A stretch of DNA of 64,000 nt. Source: a virus. The notes below the pieces were generated by a model. That model searched no databases, was not told the origin of the DNA, and saw only the letters and a program-made list of their open reading frames with translations. The stretch covers positions 17,590 to 81,589 of the IMG/VR virus record IMGVR_UViG_3300032289_001838, one strand, 5' to 3'. The translations under genes and the position numbers were made by a program. Position 1 is the first letter of the stretch. Every line of letters begins with the position of its first letter. Of the stretch, positions 8,313 to 17,692 are shown in pieces.

Positions 8313-8747
8313 TTATTTGTTTGTTTTTTTAACCACCCCATATCCAGAACCATATGGAGATGATTTACCAGATTCTGGATTTGATGTTTCTTTATTTAAT
8401 TTTATTGTTTTTGCTTTTGATGCCTCTTTACGTTGTATAGCATAGTCTAAAGCACTTTTCAACCTGCTTTTAACATTTGGATCTTTAGCATTTTGATAAG
8501 CTGCTCTAACTCTCTGATGTATAAGATTTATAATTTGAGATTGTCTTTTGTGACTTTTTGATTTAAAACTACTACTAGCTAGTGTATCTTTAATGTCTTG
8601 TGATGTTCTAAATTTTACTCTAACCGTATCTTTCGGATTTTCATCTGTATACAATCTTCTACCAGATCCTTTTGGTTTTTTACCAGTTCCAACCTTTGGA
8701 TCAGACTCAGATAAAACTTCATTTAAAATGTCTGTTAAACTAATCAT
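8313..8747 (-). CDS. Small basic protein with capsid-targeting-like N-terminus (DUF5872-like)
   Basis: The 144-residue protein starts MISLTDILNEVLSES and continues as a very basic region: GTGKKPKGSGRRLYTDENP, then FRTSQDIKDTLASSSFKSKS and LIHQRVRAAYQNAKDPNVK. The GRRLYTDENPKDTVRVKFRT pattern resembles a small domain (DUF5872, from memory) found in marine viruses, with no known function. High Lys/Arg content and the ILNE motif after a short hydrophobic leader would suit an internal head protein that is trimmed and packaged with DNA. The ATG overlaps the upstream stop codon (ATGA). Confidence 0.6.
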   Translation of the reverse strand: MISLTDILNEVLSESDPKVGTGKKPKGSGRRLYTDENPKDTVRVKFRTSQDIKDTLASSSFKSKSHKRQSQIINLIHQRVRAAYQNAKDPNVKSRLKSALDYAIQRKEASKAKTIKLNKETSNPESGKSSPYGSGYGVVKKTNK

Positions 8748-9034
8748 TTGGTCAAATCTTCCAATTTACTTTGCATTGTCATACCACGAATCACTTCAGG
8801 TGTGCCGCCGTTGTCTCTATTAAAATAACGTTTATAATTGCTTAGTGCAACGTCTAATCTAGCTTTATCAATTGGTTCTTTTGAAAGAATATCTTTAACC
8901 ATCTTTAAATTGTTGACAACTAAAACATTTGTATCGTTAATAACTTCGTCGATTAATTTTAAAAGAGATGGATCTACTGCTTCTTTAACTTGTGGGTTAG
9001 TTAAATCCTCAACGATTCGTGTTAATAGTATCAT
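8744..9034 (-). CDS. Small helical protein, unknown function
   Basis: This 96-residue protein begins MILLTRIVEDLTNPQVKEAV, a leader of the same general look as its three downstream neighbours. The rest is amphipathic helix with few recognisable features. It is the first gene of the head/packaging cluster after the mobile endonuclease, and an AT-rich octamer (TATTTATA in sense) lies 4 nt before its ATG. I do not recognise the family. Confidence 0.6.
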   Translation of the reverse strand: MILLTRIVEDLTNPQVKEAVDPSLLKLIDEVINDTNVLVVNNLKMVKDILSKEPIDKARLDVALSNYKRYFNRDNGGTPEVIRGMTMQSKLEDLTK

Positions 9035-9050
9035 AATATATAAATAGTAA

Positions 9051-10562
9051 CTATTTTCGATTCCAGATAAATTTCATATGTCCACAATCCCAAATTCTAT
9101 CATATCCATTAATCTGCATATTTTGCCATTCACTCAAATTAATATCAAATTTTTCAAGTTTTTCTTTTAATTTATGTTTTTGAAAATGATTTCTTTCAAT
9201 TGGTACACCTTTGTTTTTGTGAAAATAATGATAACCAGGTAAAGTGTCATCTACAAATGACATACCAATTTGTTTATATAAATTACCTGTAAATAATCTT
9301 TTATCACTATATGTTACAATAGAATTTACATCATAATTTTTTATAAAATGATTGAATAATTTAGAAGCACCTCCTATTACATTTGTATTTAATATATTAC
9401 AATACCTAGATAACTCATATTGATATTTTTTGTCATATCTAGATTTAACAAAAGTCATTAGTGACACCAAAACATTATTATGATATAATCCTAATCTTAT
9501 AGATGATGTATCATTTCCCTGTATATGATTATCAGTCAAAAATGCAGATTTTTCATCATTAATCACTGGTTTTATTTCACATTTGCGTGCAAATATTCTT
9601 TTGGACTTACCAATTTTACTTAATAAAATGCTTTTTATTATATCTTGTTTACATCTCCATTCCCAATCCCATATATGCATCAATTGAATATTTTTATCAA
9701 GTGACAACTTAGTTTTATGTAAATGATAATTTTTATCTTTACCACCAGCAAGTTCACTGTGCCAATATATACCATCACATTCTATGCCTAAATTCAAATG
9801 TGATACTAAAATATCAATTTCATCCCCGTCTAATATATTTCTATCGTGTTGTTTAGTCACAACTCCGTATGAATGTAAAAAATTTAATATTTCAGACTCA
9901 ATGGTAGATTTAAACCTATTATGTGGATTACAGATTAAACATCTGGGTATATTACCAGAATATAAATTATCTTTAAATTCATTGTTACACACACAACATT
10001 TAAATTTGTATAAATTATTATATTCTGTGCCTATATATTCATCTTTATCAAATAGTGGAACAACCACACCTTTTAATCTGTTTCCTTCAAAAATATTATT
10101 TAAAGATTCTTGAATTTTTTGAAGTCGTCTGTTTTCTTTGATATATGATAATTGAGATACATTATCAATATTATTATTTTCTAAATATTGTTTATACTTT
10201 TCAGATTTAAATCCAATTTCTCCAGCATTAGCTCTTTCTTTTGTTTTTTTAAGCGTATTTGGAGATACATTCATACCATATTTTTCATTGTTGGTTTGAA
10301 TCATTTTTTCTCTGTTGTTAAAATTTTCATATCCGTATTTTTTTAATTTAGTTTTTTTTCCTTTCTCTAAATTATTATAGTTTTCATTGCCATATCTTTC
10401 TTTTAAAGTTTCTTTCATTTTGGAAATCATATTATCATATGCACCATTTTCTCTTTTTTGTTTTATTTTTTCTTTAACACTAGGCAATTGTGATGGATGA
10501 TAAACACCATATTTTTTAAAAAATGATTCTCTAATTTTTTTACCTCGTTCAGTCATAAACAA
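9051..10562 (-). CDS. Free-standing homing endonuclease with repeat, zinc-ribbon, PD-(D/E)XK and GNAT-like parts
   Basis: The first 160 residues are repeats of the type KKYGxxNxxNxxEKxxxT (four to five copies), as in DNA-recognition regions of phage homing endonucleases. A zinc-ribbon follows (CCVCNNEF...CLICNPHNR). A Vsr-like nuclease core comes next: STIESEILNFLHSYG, GDEIDILVSHLNLGIECDGI, then YWHSE and MHIWDWEW. The last 150 residues look acetyltransferase-like (IVTYSDKRLFTGNLYKQIGM). Unlike the phage genes around it, it has a strong Shine-Dalgarno (AAGGAG, 9 nt before ATG) and a candidate promoter of its own. It separates the tail sheath from the head cluster and is probably a mobile insertion. 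Confidence 0.82.
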   Translation of the reverse strand: MFMTERGKKIRESFFKKYGVYHPSQLPSVKEKIKQKRENGAYDNMISKMKETLKERYGNENYNNLEKGKKTKLKKYGYENFNNREKMIQTNNEKYGMNVSPNTLKKTKERANAGEIGFKSEKYKQYLENNNIDNVSQLSYIKENRRLQKIQESLNNIFEGNRLKGVVVPLFDKDEYIGTEYNNLYKFKCCVCNNEFKDNLYSGNIPRCLICNPHNRFKSTIESEILNFLHSYGVVTKQHDRNILDGDEIDILVSHLNLGIECDGIYWHSELAGGKDKNYHLHKTKLSLDKNIQLMHIWDWEWRCKQDIIKSILLSKIGKSKRIFARKCEIKPVINDEKSAFLTDNHIQGNDTSSIRLGLYHNNVLVSLMTFVKSRYDKKYQYELSRYCNILNTNVIGGASKLFNHFIKNYDVNSIVTYSDKRLFTGNLYKQIGMSFVDDTLPGYHYFHKNKGVPIERNHFQKHKLKEKLEKFDINLSEWQNMQINGYDRIWDCGHMKFIWNRK

Positions 10563-10583
10563 TACTCCTTATCTAATAGATAA

Positions 10584-10610
10584 ATATTACACTAAACGTC
10601 AAAAAGTCAA
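10584..10610 (-). promoter_or_regulatory. Candidate sigma70-type promoter of the endonuclease gene
   Basis: On the minus strand TTGACT (10605-10610) is followed after 15 nt by TAATAT (10584-10589). The spacing is short, and a TTGACG with a poorer -10 is an alternative. It lies between the sheath terminator and the endonuclease ATG. Confidence 0.4.
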
Positions 10611-10616
10611 AAAAAG

Positions 10617-10646
10617 AAAACCTCACTTAGAAATAAGTGAGGTTTT
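10617..10646 (-). terminator. Intrinsic terminator between the sheath and endonuclease genes
   Basis: A 9-bp stem CCTCACTTA/TAAGTGAGG with a GAAA-type 4-nt loop is followed on the minus strand by a T-rich run. It would end the tail sheath transcript 17 nt after the stop codon. Confidence 0.85.
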
Positions 10647-10662
10647 GTGAATTATCTAATTA

Positions 10663-13600
10663 TTAGACTCCCCCAGGGAAAACTGCTCCTGTAGGCAAGA
10701 TGTTGAAGTCAAGTATTATGAATTCAGCAGTACGGGTTGGTTGGATATAGATTTGACCATATAGAATATTTCTATCAATTAGGTCAGGAGTATTGTTTTC
10801 AGCATCCATCTTGACTTGGAATGCGTAGATACCGTTACGTTGTTGTACTGATTCCAAGTATGGAGTTACAATACTCAAGAAACGATTTCTTGTAGAAGCG
10901 ACGTTTTGTTCGAATACCAAGTAGTTGCTCGAACTTGCGATAAACTTCTTCAAGTTGATCAACAAACGACGAACATTGATACGATCCAAAGCACTTGGAG
11001 CAATTTGTAGAGTCTTTTGACCCCATACACAAATACCTTGGCCTGGGAATGCTGCAATTGGATTTACACGACCTTCATATAGTGTATCACGTTCAGCATG
11101 GGTTACACGATCAAGTACTTGTACTGCGGTTGGAATACCACCACGGTTTAAACCGGCTGGTGCGTACCATTCAGCAGCAGAATTATCGTTAGCAGCGTAA
11201 ACTGCTGGCAATACTACTGAAGGAGGGACACTAATAATCTTGTTGGTATTAGTATCTAGGATTTTAACCCAAGGATAATAAGTACCTACATAGTTACTGT
11301 CGATATCAGCGACACTGTTGATAGCAGCATCGATCAATCCTACAGTTTGATTACTTGCTGGGAATACTACGTTATCCATGATGTAGAAACAATCTTGACG
11401 AGTACCACACATATCAATTACCAATTCGGTAACATAACTGTGTAGAGAACGGAAGATACCAGGCAACACGATCAAGTTGATATCAAATTCATCGGCGTTA
11501 CTTAATGCTCCGATACATTGCTTGTAAGCAATACTACCTGGACTATTAATATTTGTACAATCTAGACCTTGAGTGTTGCCTGGAGTAATGTTACTACCAA
11601 CGTTGATTGGAATTGCTGGCCATTGACCTTCAAATCCACCTTGAAAGCCTAGAACGAACTTACGTAGTTTTACATATGTAGATTCATTTACAGCGTCGTA
11701 AACACTTGGAATACTACCACTCAAGCTTGGGTTTAGTAGTGAACCAGTACTTGCTGATGTACCTTGAGCATAATATTTAGCGGTAGATGTACCGTAAACT
11801 TTATCTTCAAGATCGAAGTCGATATTCAAACCATTACTATCGGTGCTACCATAGTATGGCAATGGATTGAAATATTGTTTAGTGTTGTTATCTACACCAA
11901 CTCCAAAAGAAGAAGTTGGATATAGAGATTGAATTTCGGAATCAGTTCCTGGAACTGCACCGAACACAGTACCAGATGGATACTTACCAGGAGCTAGACC
12001 ATAAATACTTGCTTTACTATATTGTACGTATGGTACATAGATGTTTGCGGTACTATTGATTGGAGTACTATAAGATTCGAATCCATATGGTATACATGTA
12101 ACAGGATATGCTACATCTGACATTTCAATTCTAATATATCTACTCAAGTTGGCATAGGTGCCATATTGAATGATCTTACCAGCATAAGTAATATAAGCAT
12201 ATCTATCACCAATTCTACGTGCAATGAAATTTGCACTGTCTGGATCTAGATTCAAGTTTTGGAAGATTTCCAAATACTTTGGCTTCTTATCAGTATCACT
12301 ATAAGCACGAACTCCTAGAGTGAATGAACCCCAATCGCTTCCTGGAACTGTGCCAGCCAACTTAACGTTGCTGATTTCAATCTTGTATTTTCTGTTACTC
12401 AAAGTACCATCACTCAACGTGTGTGCTTTGAACAATTGGAACTTGGTTGGTACTGCAGCTTCATTTGCACTGCCTCTGAATGGAGCAATCTTTTGGGAAT
12501 AGATCCAAGGAGTAGTTGCATTTGTAATACCAAATTGACTGTCTCCAGCATTTAAATTAGTACTATATTGATCAACGAACTTTAGAGGTTCGCCTACGAT
12601 TGTACTTCCAGATAGACTATTAGTACCAACTTGCAATCTCCATCCGAGTGTACTGGTCTTTTCAGATACGAACTTCTTAATACTATCTTCGAATAAAACA
12701 TAGTTGTAAGCAGCTTCTACTTTTTGACCAGCAATTTGTTTGTTTGGATTTCCAACTGTTGGATCGATTCCGAATACATCTTTAATATAGTTATTATCAT
12801 TTTCATTCAAACTGAAATCATAATATCCATATGTGCCTGAACTTGTACTACCATTTGTATTTGAAAAGCTGTATCTTAATGCCAAATTATAAACGTTTTC
12901 ATTTGGATTAATTAGACTCTTGTATGGGAATGTGCTACTTGTTAATTGTGATAGTGTAGTGTTATTGAATCCATATACTTCATAATCATTGCTGAATTGT
13001 GTAGAAGCATTTTGGGTATTTGCTAATACTGCCAATATCATATTTTGACGACCCGATGTATTTGGATTACATTGATCTCCGCTATTTGTTCCATTTGGAC
13101 TGAATGTTCCGGAGTATTTTCCAAATGCGCCACTAATTACACCTTTAAGTTCTAATCCGGCGACACATGTTCCTTCTCCACGAATAGAAGCGATACTTCC
13201 ACTAATTAGTACTGGATTACCCGATGATACATTAAATACATCTGTATTTTGATTTATAGTTGCATTCTTTATGTAAGAAGATGACAAGAATGCAACTGTA
13301 GTAGTACTTTCAGCAAAAGCTGTTGAAATTGCTGTTTCAGCTGAAACGTTTTGTCCTTGTACACTTGAAGTTAAATAATAATAACCACGATTTGCATTTG
13401 TAGATAGTGTATAACCAACGCCTTTTCTTACAAGTGTAATTAAACTATTAGCTCCACCAAGTCCACCAATTGCAATCGTTTGACCAGCATATAAAATACT
13501 ACCGCTTAATGTTCCAGTTCCATCAGTACTGTTTGCGTTTACCACACTAGTAGCCGCTTCAGATCCAAATGTTACATTAATAGATCCACTCAATTGAATT

Positions 13601-14637
13601 GTAGAAACGTCATAACGAGATTCATATTGAGCTGAAGCAGATAAGAAACTTGCGGTTGTAAATGTTCTTGCTTGATTTGAAATAAATTTAGCAAAAACAA
13701 ATCCATATACGTTATTTGAGAACGAAGATGTTAAATAAGCGTATGGTTTATCTGTTGGATATGTAGGAGCATTATTACCACTACCACTCGTAGAAGTAAA
13801 TACGGCACTATCAAACAACAATTTATGTTTATTAGCCCCACCCGTACCACCTGTTACAGTGACACTTCCACTGATACGTGATTTTTCAAAGTCAAATCCA
13901 GCTAACACATATCCGGCGCCTGCATTAGCCAATCCACCGTATACGTATCCTTTAGCTAAAACTGCGTTTTTGAATTGCGTACCCAAATAGCTTGGAGTAA
14001 CTTTAAACAATTTTCCTAAACTAGCTGAATCTTGTAATGATTGAGATAGACTGGTTATACCAGATAATCCAGACAAACTTGACAAAAATATATTTAGTTC
14101 TGAGTAAGTTGCTTGTGTAAATGTAGATCCTGATAAAAATTTAGTGGATCCGATATTACCTATTACAGCTGATGAACCTGTGATATTAAGTGGCAAACTT
14201 AGTTGAGTGTAGTTAATATTGGACGTATAATTAGTATCATCCAAATACATAAATGAATCGTTTGTAATAGCACCAGCATCAGCGTTACGGTTCCATACGC
14301 CTGGTTGAGCATAAACGATCAATGGGCTCTTTTGCCAGTAACCAGTAAGACCACCTACACGAACAACGGTAACAATACCTTGTTGTTGTAGATATTCTTT
14401 TGCGGTATATGGTCCGTAATATACTCCGTCAGCAACACCAAACGTACTTTCTAGAGTAGTTACGTCTGAAATGGTTGCTGGGAAGAATGCTGGACCGTCA
14501 GCAAATGGAGCTACTATAGCTCCACCTATATTTGCGACACCTTGTGCGAGTGCCGAAAGATCGTTTTCACGGGTAAAAACCCCTGGACTTACTATATTTT
14601 GTGTTGGTGCGAATGTTCCACCTTCTTGTATTGGCAT
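10663..14637 (-). CDS. 18: Tail sheath protein, gp18 family, enlarged
   Basis: The N-terminus has the contractile sheath pattern (NIVSPGVFTRENDLSALAQG, GPAFFPATISDVTTLESTFG, YGPYTAKEYLQQQGIVTVVR). The last 200 residues have the conserved sheath fold (INVRRLLINLKKFI, ASTRNRFLSIVTPYL, RTAEFIILDFNI). At 1324 residues it is about twice T4 gp18 (659 aa). The extra length is a Ser/Thr/Gly-rich centre (roughly residues 150-900), presumably surface-exposed domains. The gene has a Shine-Dalgarno (AAAGGA) and is followed by an intrinsic terminator. The protein polymerises around the tail tube and contracts on infection. Confidence 0.92.
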   Translation of the reverse strand: MPIQEGGTFAPTQNIVSPGVFTRENDLSALAQGVANIGGAIVAPFADGPAFFPATISDVTTLESTFGVADGVYYGPYTAKEYLQQQGIVTVVRVGGLTGYWQKSPLIVYAQPGVWNRNADAGAITNDSFMYLDDTNYTSNINYTQLSLPLNITGSSAVIGNIGSTKFLSGSTFTQATYSELNIFLSSLSGLSGITSLSQSLQDSASLGKLFKVTPSYLGTQFKNAVLAKGYVYGGLANAGAGYVLAGFDFEKSRISGSVTVTGGTGGANKHKLLFDSAVFTSTSGSGNNAPTYPTDKPYAYLTSSFSNNVYGFVFAKFISNQARTFTTASFLSASAQYESRYDVSTIQLSGSINVTFGSEAATSVVNANSTDGTGTLSGSILYAGQTIAIGGLGGANSLITLVRKGVGYTLSTNANRGYYYLTSSVQGQNVSAETAISTAFAESTTTVAFLSSSYIKNATINQNTDVFNVSSGNPVLISGSIASIRGEGTCVAGLELKGVISGAFGKYSGTFSPNGTNSGDQCNPNTSGRQNMILAVLANTQNASTQFSNDYEVYGFNNTTLSQLTSSTFPYKSLINPNENVYNLALRYSFSNTNGSTSSGTYGYYDFSLNENDNNYIKDVFGIDPTVGNPNKQIAGQKVEAAYNYVLFEDSIKKFVSEKTSTLGWRLQVGTNSLSGSTIVGEPLKFVDQYSTNLNAGDSQFGITNATTPWIYSQKIAPFRGSANEAAVPTKFQLFKAHTLSDGTLSNRKYKIEISNVKLAGTVPGSDWGSFTLGVRAYSDTDKKPKYLEIFQNLNLDPDSANFIARRIGDRYAYITYAGKIIQYGTYANLSRYIRIEMSDVAYPVTCIPYGFESYSTPINSTANIYVPYVQYSKASIYGLAPGKYPSGTVFGAVPGTDSEIQSLYPTSSFGVGVDNNTKQYFNPLPYYGSTDSNGLNIDFDLEDKVYGTSTAKYYAQGTSASTGSLLNPSLSGSIPSVYDAVNESTYVKLRKFVLGFQGGFEGQWPAIPINVGSNITPGNTQGLDCTNINSPGSIAYKQCIGALSNADEFDINLIVLPGIFRSLHSYVTELVIDMCGTRQDCFYIMDNVVFPASNQTVGLIDAAINSVADIDSNYVGTYYPWVKILDTNTNKIISVPPSVVLPAVYAANDNSAAEWYAPAGLNRGGIPTAVQVLDRVTHAERDTLYEGRVNPIAAFPGQGICVWGQKTLQIAPSALDRINVRRLLINLKKFIASSSNYLVFEQNVASTRNRFLSIVTPYLESVQQRNGIYAFQVKMDAENNTPDLIDRNILYGQIYIQPTRTAEFIILDFNILPTGAVFPGGV

Positions 14638-14729
14638 AATATTAATATCCTTTCAAAGTTATATTTAATGTATAAATATAAACAAAAAATTCGAAGATGA
14701 AACTATTTATTATATCTTTTATGATTTTA

Positions 14730-15575
14730 TTATAATTCTCTTATAACTTTATCAATTTGTTCTTTTACCATGTCAAATGATATCTTTTTGCTACATTCGA
14801 AGTCTTTTTGTCTCGGACAATACATCCATCCACTTAATATACCATCTTTATTATTTATGGACGGATCGTTTAAGCACCCATGACAAACATTTTTATTGAT
14901 GACCCTATAACAATTTGAATTGAATTCGTTGTACGTATCTGTGCAACCTGAAATTAACACTACTTTTTTATTCAATGCCCACGCCATCCAACTGAGACCA
15001 CTACTTAAACCAATAAAAAATGAACAGTTTTTAATTTGATCTATTCTATATTCGATTGGATAATTTCCCGTCTCATTAAATGCTTTTTTGGGAACACTAT
15101 TCCATTTTTCATTGGTACCAAATACTTCATCTTTATCAATAACATATACATCGTATCCCAATGATTTTATGTATTTTACGACAGAATCCCAGCCTGCTGA
15201 ATTATTCCAGTATTTAAGTTGTGCAGTTGAATGAATACTTATACAAACATATTTTTTCTTTTTGTTGAATTTATGTTTAGTGGATTCTTTGATATTTGGT
15301 ATAATTTCTTTATATTCGATTCCTAACTGATCACATGCTAATTTTTGCATGGGTATGTTTGTAAAATGAAAATGAATTTCAAAATACTTATCATACTTTA
15401 TCTCCACATTTGAATCTACGAAATATACATTTGAGTTATTTGATTTTAAAATATTATACCATTTTGTTTTTACATATACACTTCCGCCGTGTATTCGTTG
15501 ATATTCATCTGCATACGGAGAAAATGCAATACTATCTCCTAATGCTTGAGTACAAAAATTAATTACTGTGGTCAT
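14730..15575 (-). CDS. Heptosyltransferase-like glycosyltransferase (GT9/BAHT, TibC type)
   Basis: From the ATG at 15575 (MTTVINFCTQALGDSIAFSP) the protein is about 281 residues. An ATG at 15602 is possible but lies deeper in the upstream gene. The N-terminal ALGDSIAFSPY and the HSTAQLKYWNNSAGW and GLSSGLSWMAWAL motifs match the catalytic half of bacterial autotransporter heptosyltransferases. Near the C-terminus four Cys (CHGC, CPRQ, FEC) match the iron-finger of TibC. It is a paralogue of the C-terminal half of the next gene upstream but lacks that gene's beta-domain. It probably transfers a sugar to Ser of a protein; donor and acceptor are unknown. Confidence 0.8.
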   Translation of the reverse strand: MTTVINFCTQALGDSIAFSPYADEYQRIHGGSVYVKTKWYNILKSNNSNVYFVDSNVEIKYDKYFEIHFHFTNIPMQKLACDQLGIEYKEIIPNIKESTKHKFNKKKKYVCISIHSTAQLKYWNNSAGWDSVVKYIKSLGYDVYVIDKDEVFGTNEKWNSVPKKAFNETGNYPIEYRIDQIKNCSFFIGLSSGLSWMAWALNKKVVLISGCTDTYNEFNSNCYRVINKNVCHGCLNDPSINNKDGILSGWMYCPRQKDFECSKKISFDMVKEQIDKVIREL

Positions 15576-17691
15576 TTTTAAGATCTGATATGCATTTATC
15601 AATTTTTTCTTTAATCATTTCAAATGTTATCATTGATGTACATTCAAAATCTTTATTTCTTGGACACCAATCCCATTTTTTAGCATCAAATTTAAAATTA
15701 ATATCATTCCAGCAACTATTACACACGGATTTATTGTGTACTCTATAAGGTGTGTAAAATTCAGACTTTGGATCTGAAAATCCAGAAATTAAAACTACTG
15801 GTTTCTCAACCATCCAGGCTAACCAAGATAAGCCAGACCCTAATCCAATAAAGAAATCGCAAAAATATAAATCATTTATTCGTTCAGATAGAGGAAAATC
15901 TCCAGTTTTATTTATACTACCAACAGGTATTTCGTTATGATAACCATTGTTTCCTATATTACTAATTTTATCAATTGATACAACGTCGTATCCAATTGAT
16001 TGTAGATATGTCACCACTTTATTCCACCCATCTGGATTGTTCCAAAATTTAGCTTGAGCAGTTGACAGAGATCCAATGCAAACGTATTTTTTATTAAAAT
16101 TGTTTTTTAACTGTGTTGGTTTTAAATATTTGGGTTTTGTTTCGATATAATCAATGCCTAATATTTCTGCGGACATTTGTTGTAAACTTTGAGTTCGCCA
16201 ATCTGTTGGGGCCGAAGATCTGTCATCTACGTCGAAACATCCAATTCTATAAGAAGCAAAGTATTCATCATTTGAAATATGATTGTAATTAAAAAAGTTT
16301 ATATTTGGATATTCTGTACAAAACAATTCTTTTAATGGTGAGTAGAAGTCTACGATACATTTATGTTTCTTCTGAAATAGATCAACATATGGAAGCCAAG
16401 CGATGCAATCGCCTAAAGCGCCTGACTCATTTACAATTTTTACTCTTTTTCCTGTTAGATTAAAATTATAAATTGTATAACTATTGGTTTCTAAATCTTC
16501 CACTTCAATTCTCCAATTAATAAAATATTTAATACTTGGCTTAGCCCACATACCACTTGAAAGTGTTGTTTCATAAATCAACGTATTGTTTTTATTATTA
16601 ATAAACTTTACTTTATATTTTTTTGAATCGGATCCAAAAATCTCAACTTTACATCCATCTTTATAATCTATAATTACGTTATTCGTAATTTCTCTGGGAG
16701 ATATGTGTTTAATAGGAGTTTCGTTATAAATTTTTAAAAGTTGATCTTTCATAGTCATTTGAACATTATACGAAGGTAATAAATTTTTTTCAACAATTTT
16801 ATTCCAATCTTTTTCATGTGCAGTTTTCAATGCGTTATTTTTAAATTCAATATAATTATCAATTACGTGGTTAATTCCTTCAACTATAACATTCGCATCA
16901 CGTGTTATTCTGTATAATCCGTTTAATTGATTATTATCTTCAAATGTGCCTACGATTGGTAATCCACATGACAATGATTCTAATAAAGTTAAATTTGGAT
17001 GTCCCGCCTCGGAAATTGAGGGATGAAGAAAAATCGTATGGTTTTTATAAACATCAACCAATTCTGATTCTGTTAGATTATACAATATTGTCAATTTATC
17101 ATAATCCACATGGTATGTTTCAAAAAAGTGTTTATTATTAAATGGACCAGCAATGGTAATAGGTAAATTGAGTTTTTTTGCTGCTTCTATAGCATAAGAA
17201 AATCCTTTTCTATCTTCAGCTTGATTATGAATAAATCCATTGTTAGCTACACAGAGAAGTCGATGTTGTAAAATTTCATTATTAGATGGAGTAAACATTT
17301 GAGTATTAACTCCATGACTTAGATATTCTACGTTAGGCAAGTCAAAATATTCTACCAAATATTTAGCGGGGACAAATGTTTTTATAGAATGTTGTGCGGC
17401 GAATCTGTTATTTTTATATACCTGAGACTCTTTTCCGTATATGTAGGCATGATGATCGTGAAAAGAAAAGTAATACGGGATTTTTTTATTATACAACTCT
17501 AGTGCTAAATTAGCTAAATGAACATGTACAATGTCATATTTTTTGGGATCAATATCATTTAGAAATAAAACATCACATTCGTGTCCCAGTTTTTCTGAAG
17601 AACATTTATATTCCCATATTATTTTCTCAACAGCTCCCCATCCATTTGGTGGAATTGGATGTATACCTGTGTGTACCTGTACGATTTTCAT
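15559..17691 (-). CDS. Fusion of a GT4 glycosyltransferase with a BAHT-type heptosyltransferase
   Basis: Residues 1 to about 330 are a GT-B glycosyltransferase of GT4 type (NGWGAVEKIIWEY, FHDHHAYIYG, DRKGFSYAIEAAKKLNLPIT, SEAGHPNLTLLESLSCGLPI). Residues from about 340 to 440 form the beta-rich N-domain of autotransporter heptosyltransferases (VIIDYKDGCKVEIFG, LSSGMWAKPSIKYFINW). Residues from about 445 on are the GT9-like catalytic domain (VNESGALGDCIAWLPY, GLGSGLSWLAW) with four Cys near the end (CNSC, WCPR, FEC). One chain thus carries two sugar-transfer modules, suggesting a priming and an extension step. It overlaps the paralogous downstream gene by 17 nt. Confidence 0.85.
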   Translation of the reverse strand: MKIVQVHTGIHPIPPNGWGAVEKIIWEYKCSSEKLGHECDVLFLNDIDPKKYDIVHVHLANLALELYNKKIPYYFSFHDHHAYIYGKESQVYKNNRFAAQHSIKTFVPAKYLVEYFDLPNVEYLSHGVNTQMFTPSNNEILQHRLLCVANNGFIHNQAEDRKGFSYAIEAAKKLNLPITIAGPFNNKHFFETYHVDYDKLTILYNLTESELVDVYKNHTIFLHPSISEAGHPNLTLLESLSCGLPIVGTFEDNNQLNGLYRITRDANVIVEGINHVIDNYIEFKNNALKTAHEKDWNKIVEKNLLPSYNVQMTMKDQLLKIYNETPIKHISPREITNNVIIDYKDGCKVEIFGSDSKKYKVKFINNKNNTLIYETTLSSGMWAKPSIKYFINWRIEVEDLETNSYTIYNFNLTGKRVKIVNESGALGDCIAWLPYVDLFQKKHKCIVDFYSPLKELFCTEYPNINFFNYNHISNDEYFASYRIGCFDVDDRSSAPTDWRTQSLQQMSAEILGIDYIETKPKYLKPTQLKNNFNKKYVCIGSLSTAQAKFWNNPDGWNKVVTYLQSIGYDVVSIDKISNIGNNGYHNEIPVGSINKTGDFPLSERINDLYFCDFFIGLGSGLSWLAWMVEKPVVLISGFSDPKSEFYTPYRVHNKSVCNSCWNDINFKFDAKKWDWCPRNKDFECTSMITFEMIKEKIDKCISDLKNDHSN

Positions 17692-17692
17692 A

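Noticed and set aside
8294-8353. Upstream start for the flavodoxin-like gene
   Set aside because: It would overlap the preceding gene, and the shared MISLxDxLxE leader begins at 8293.
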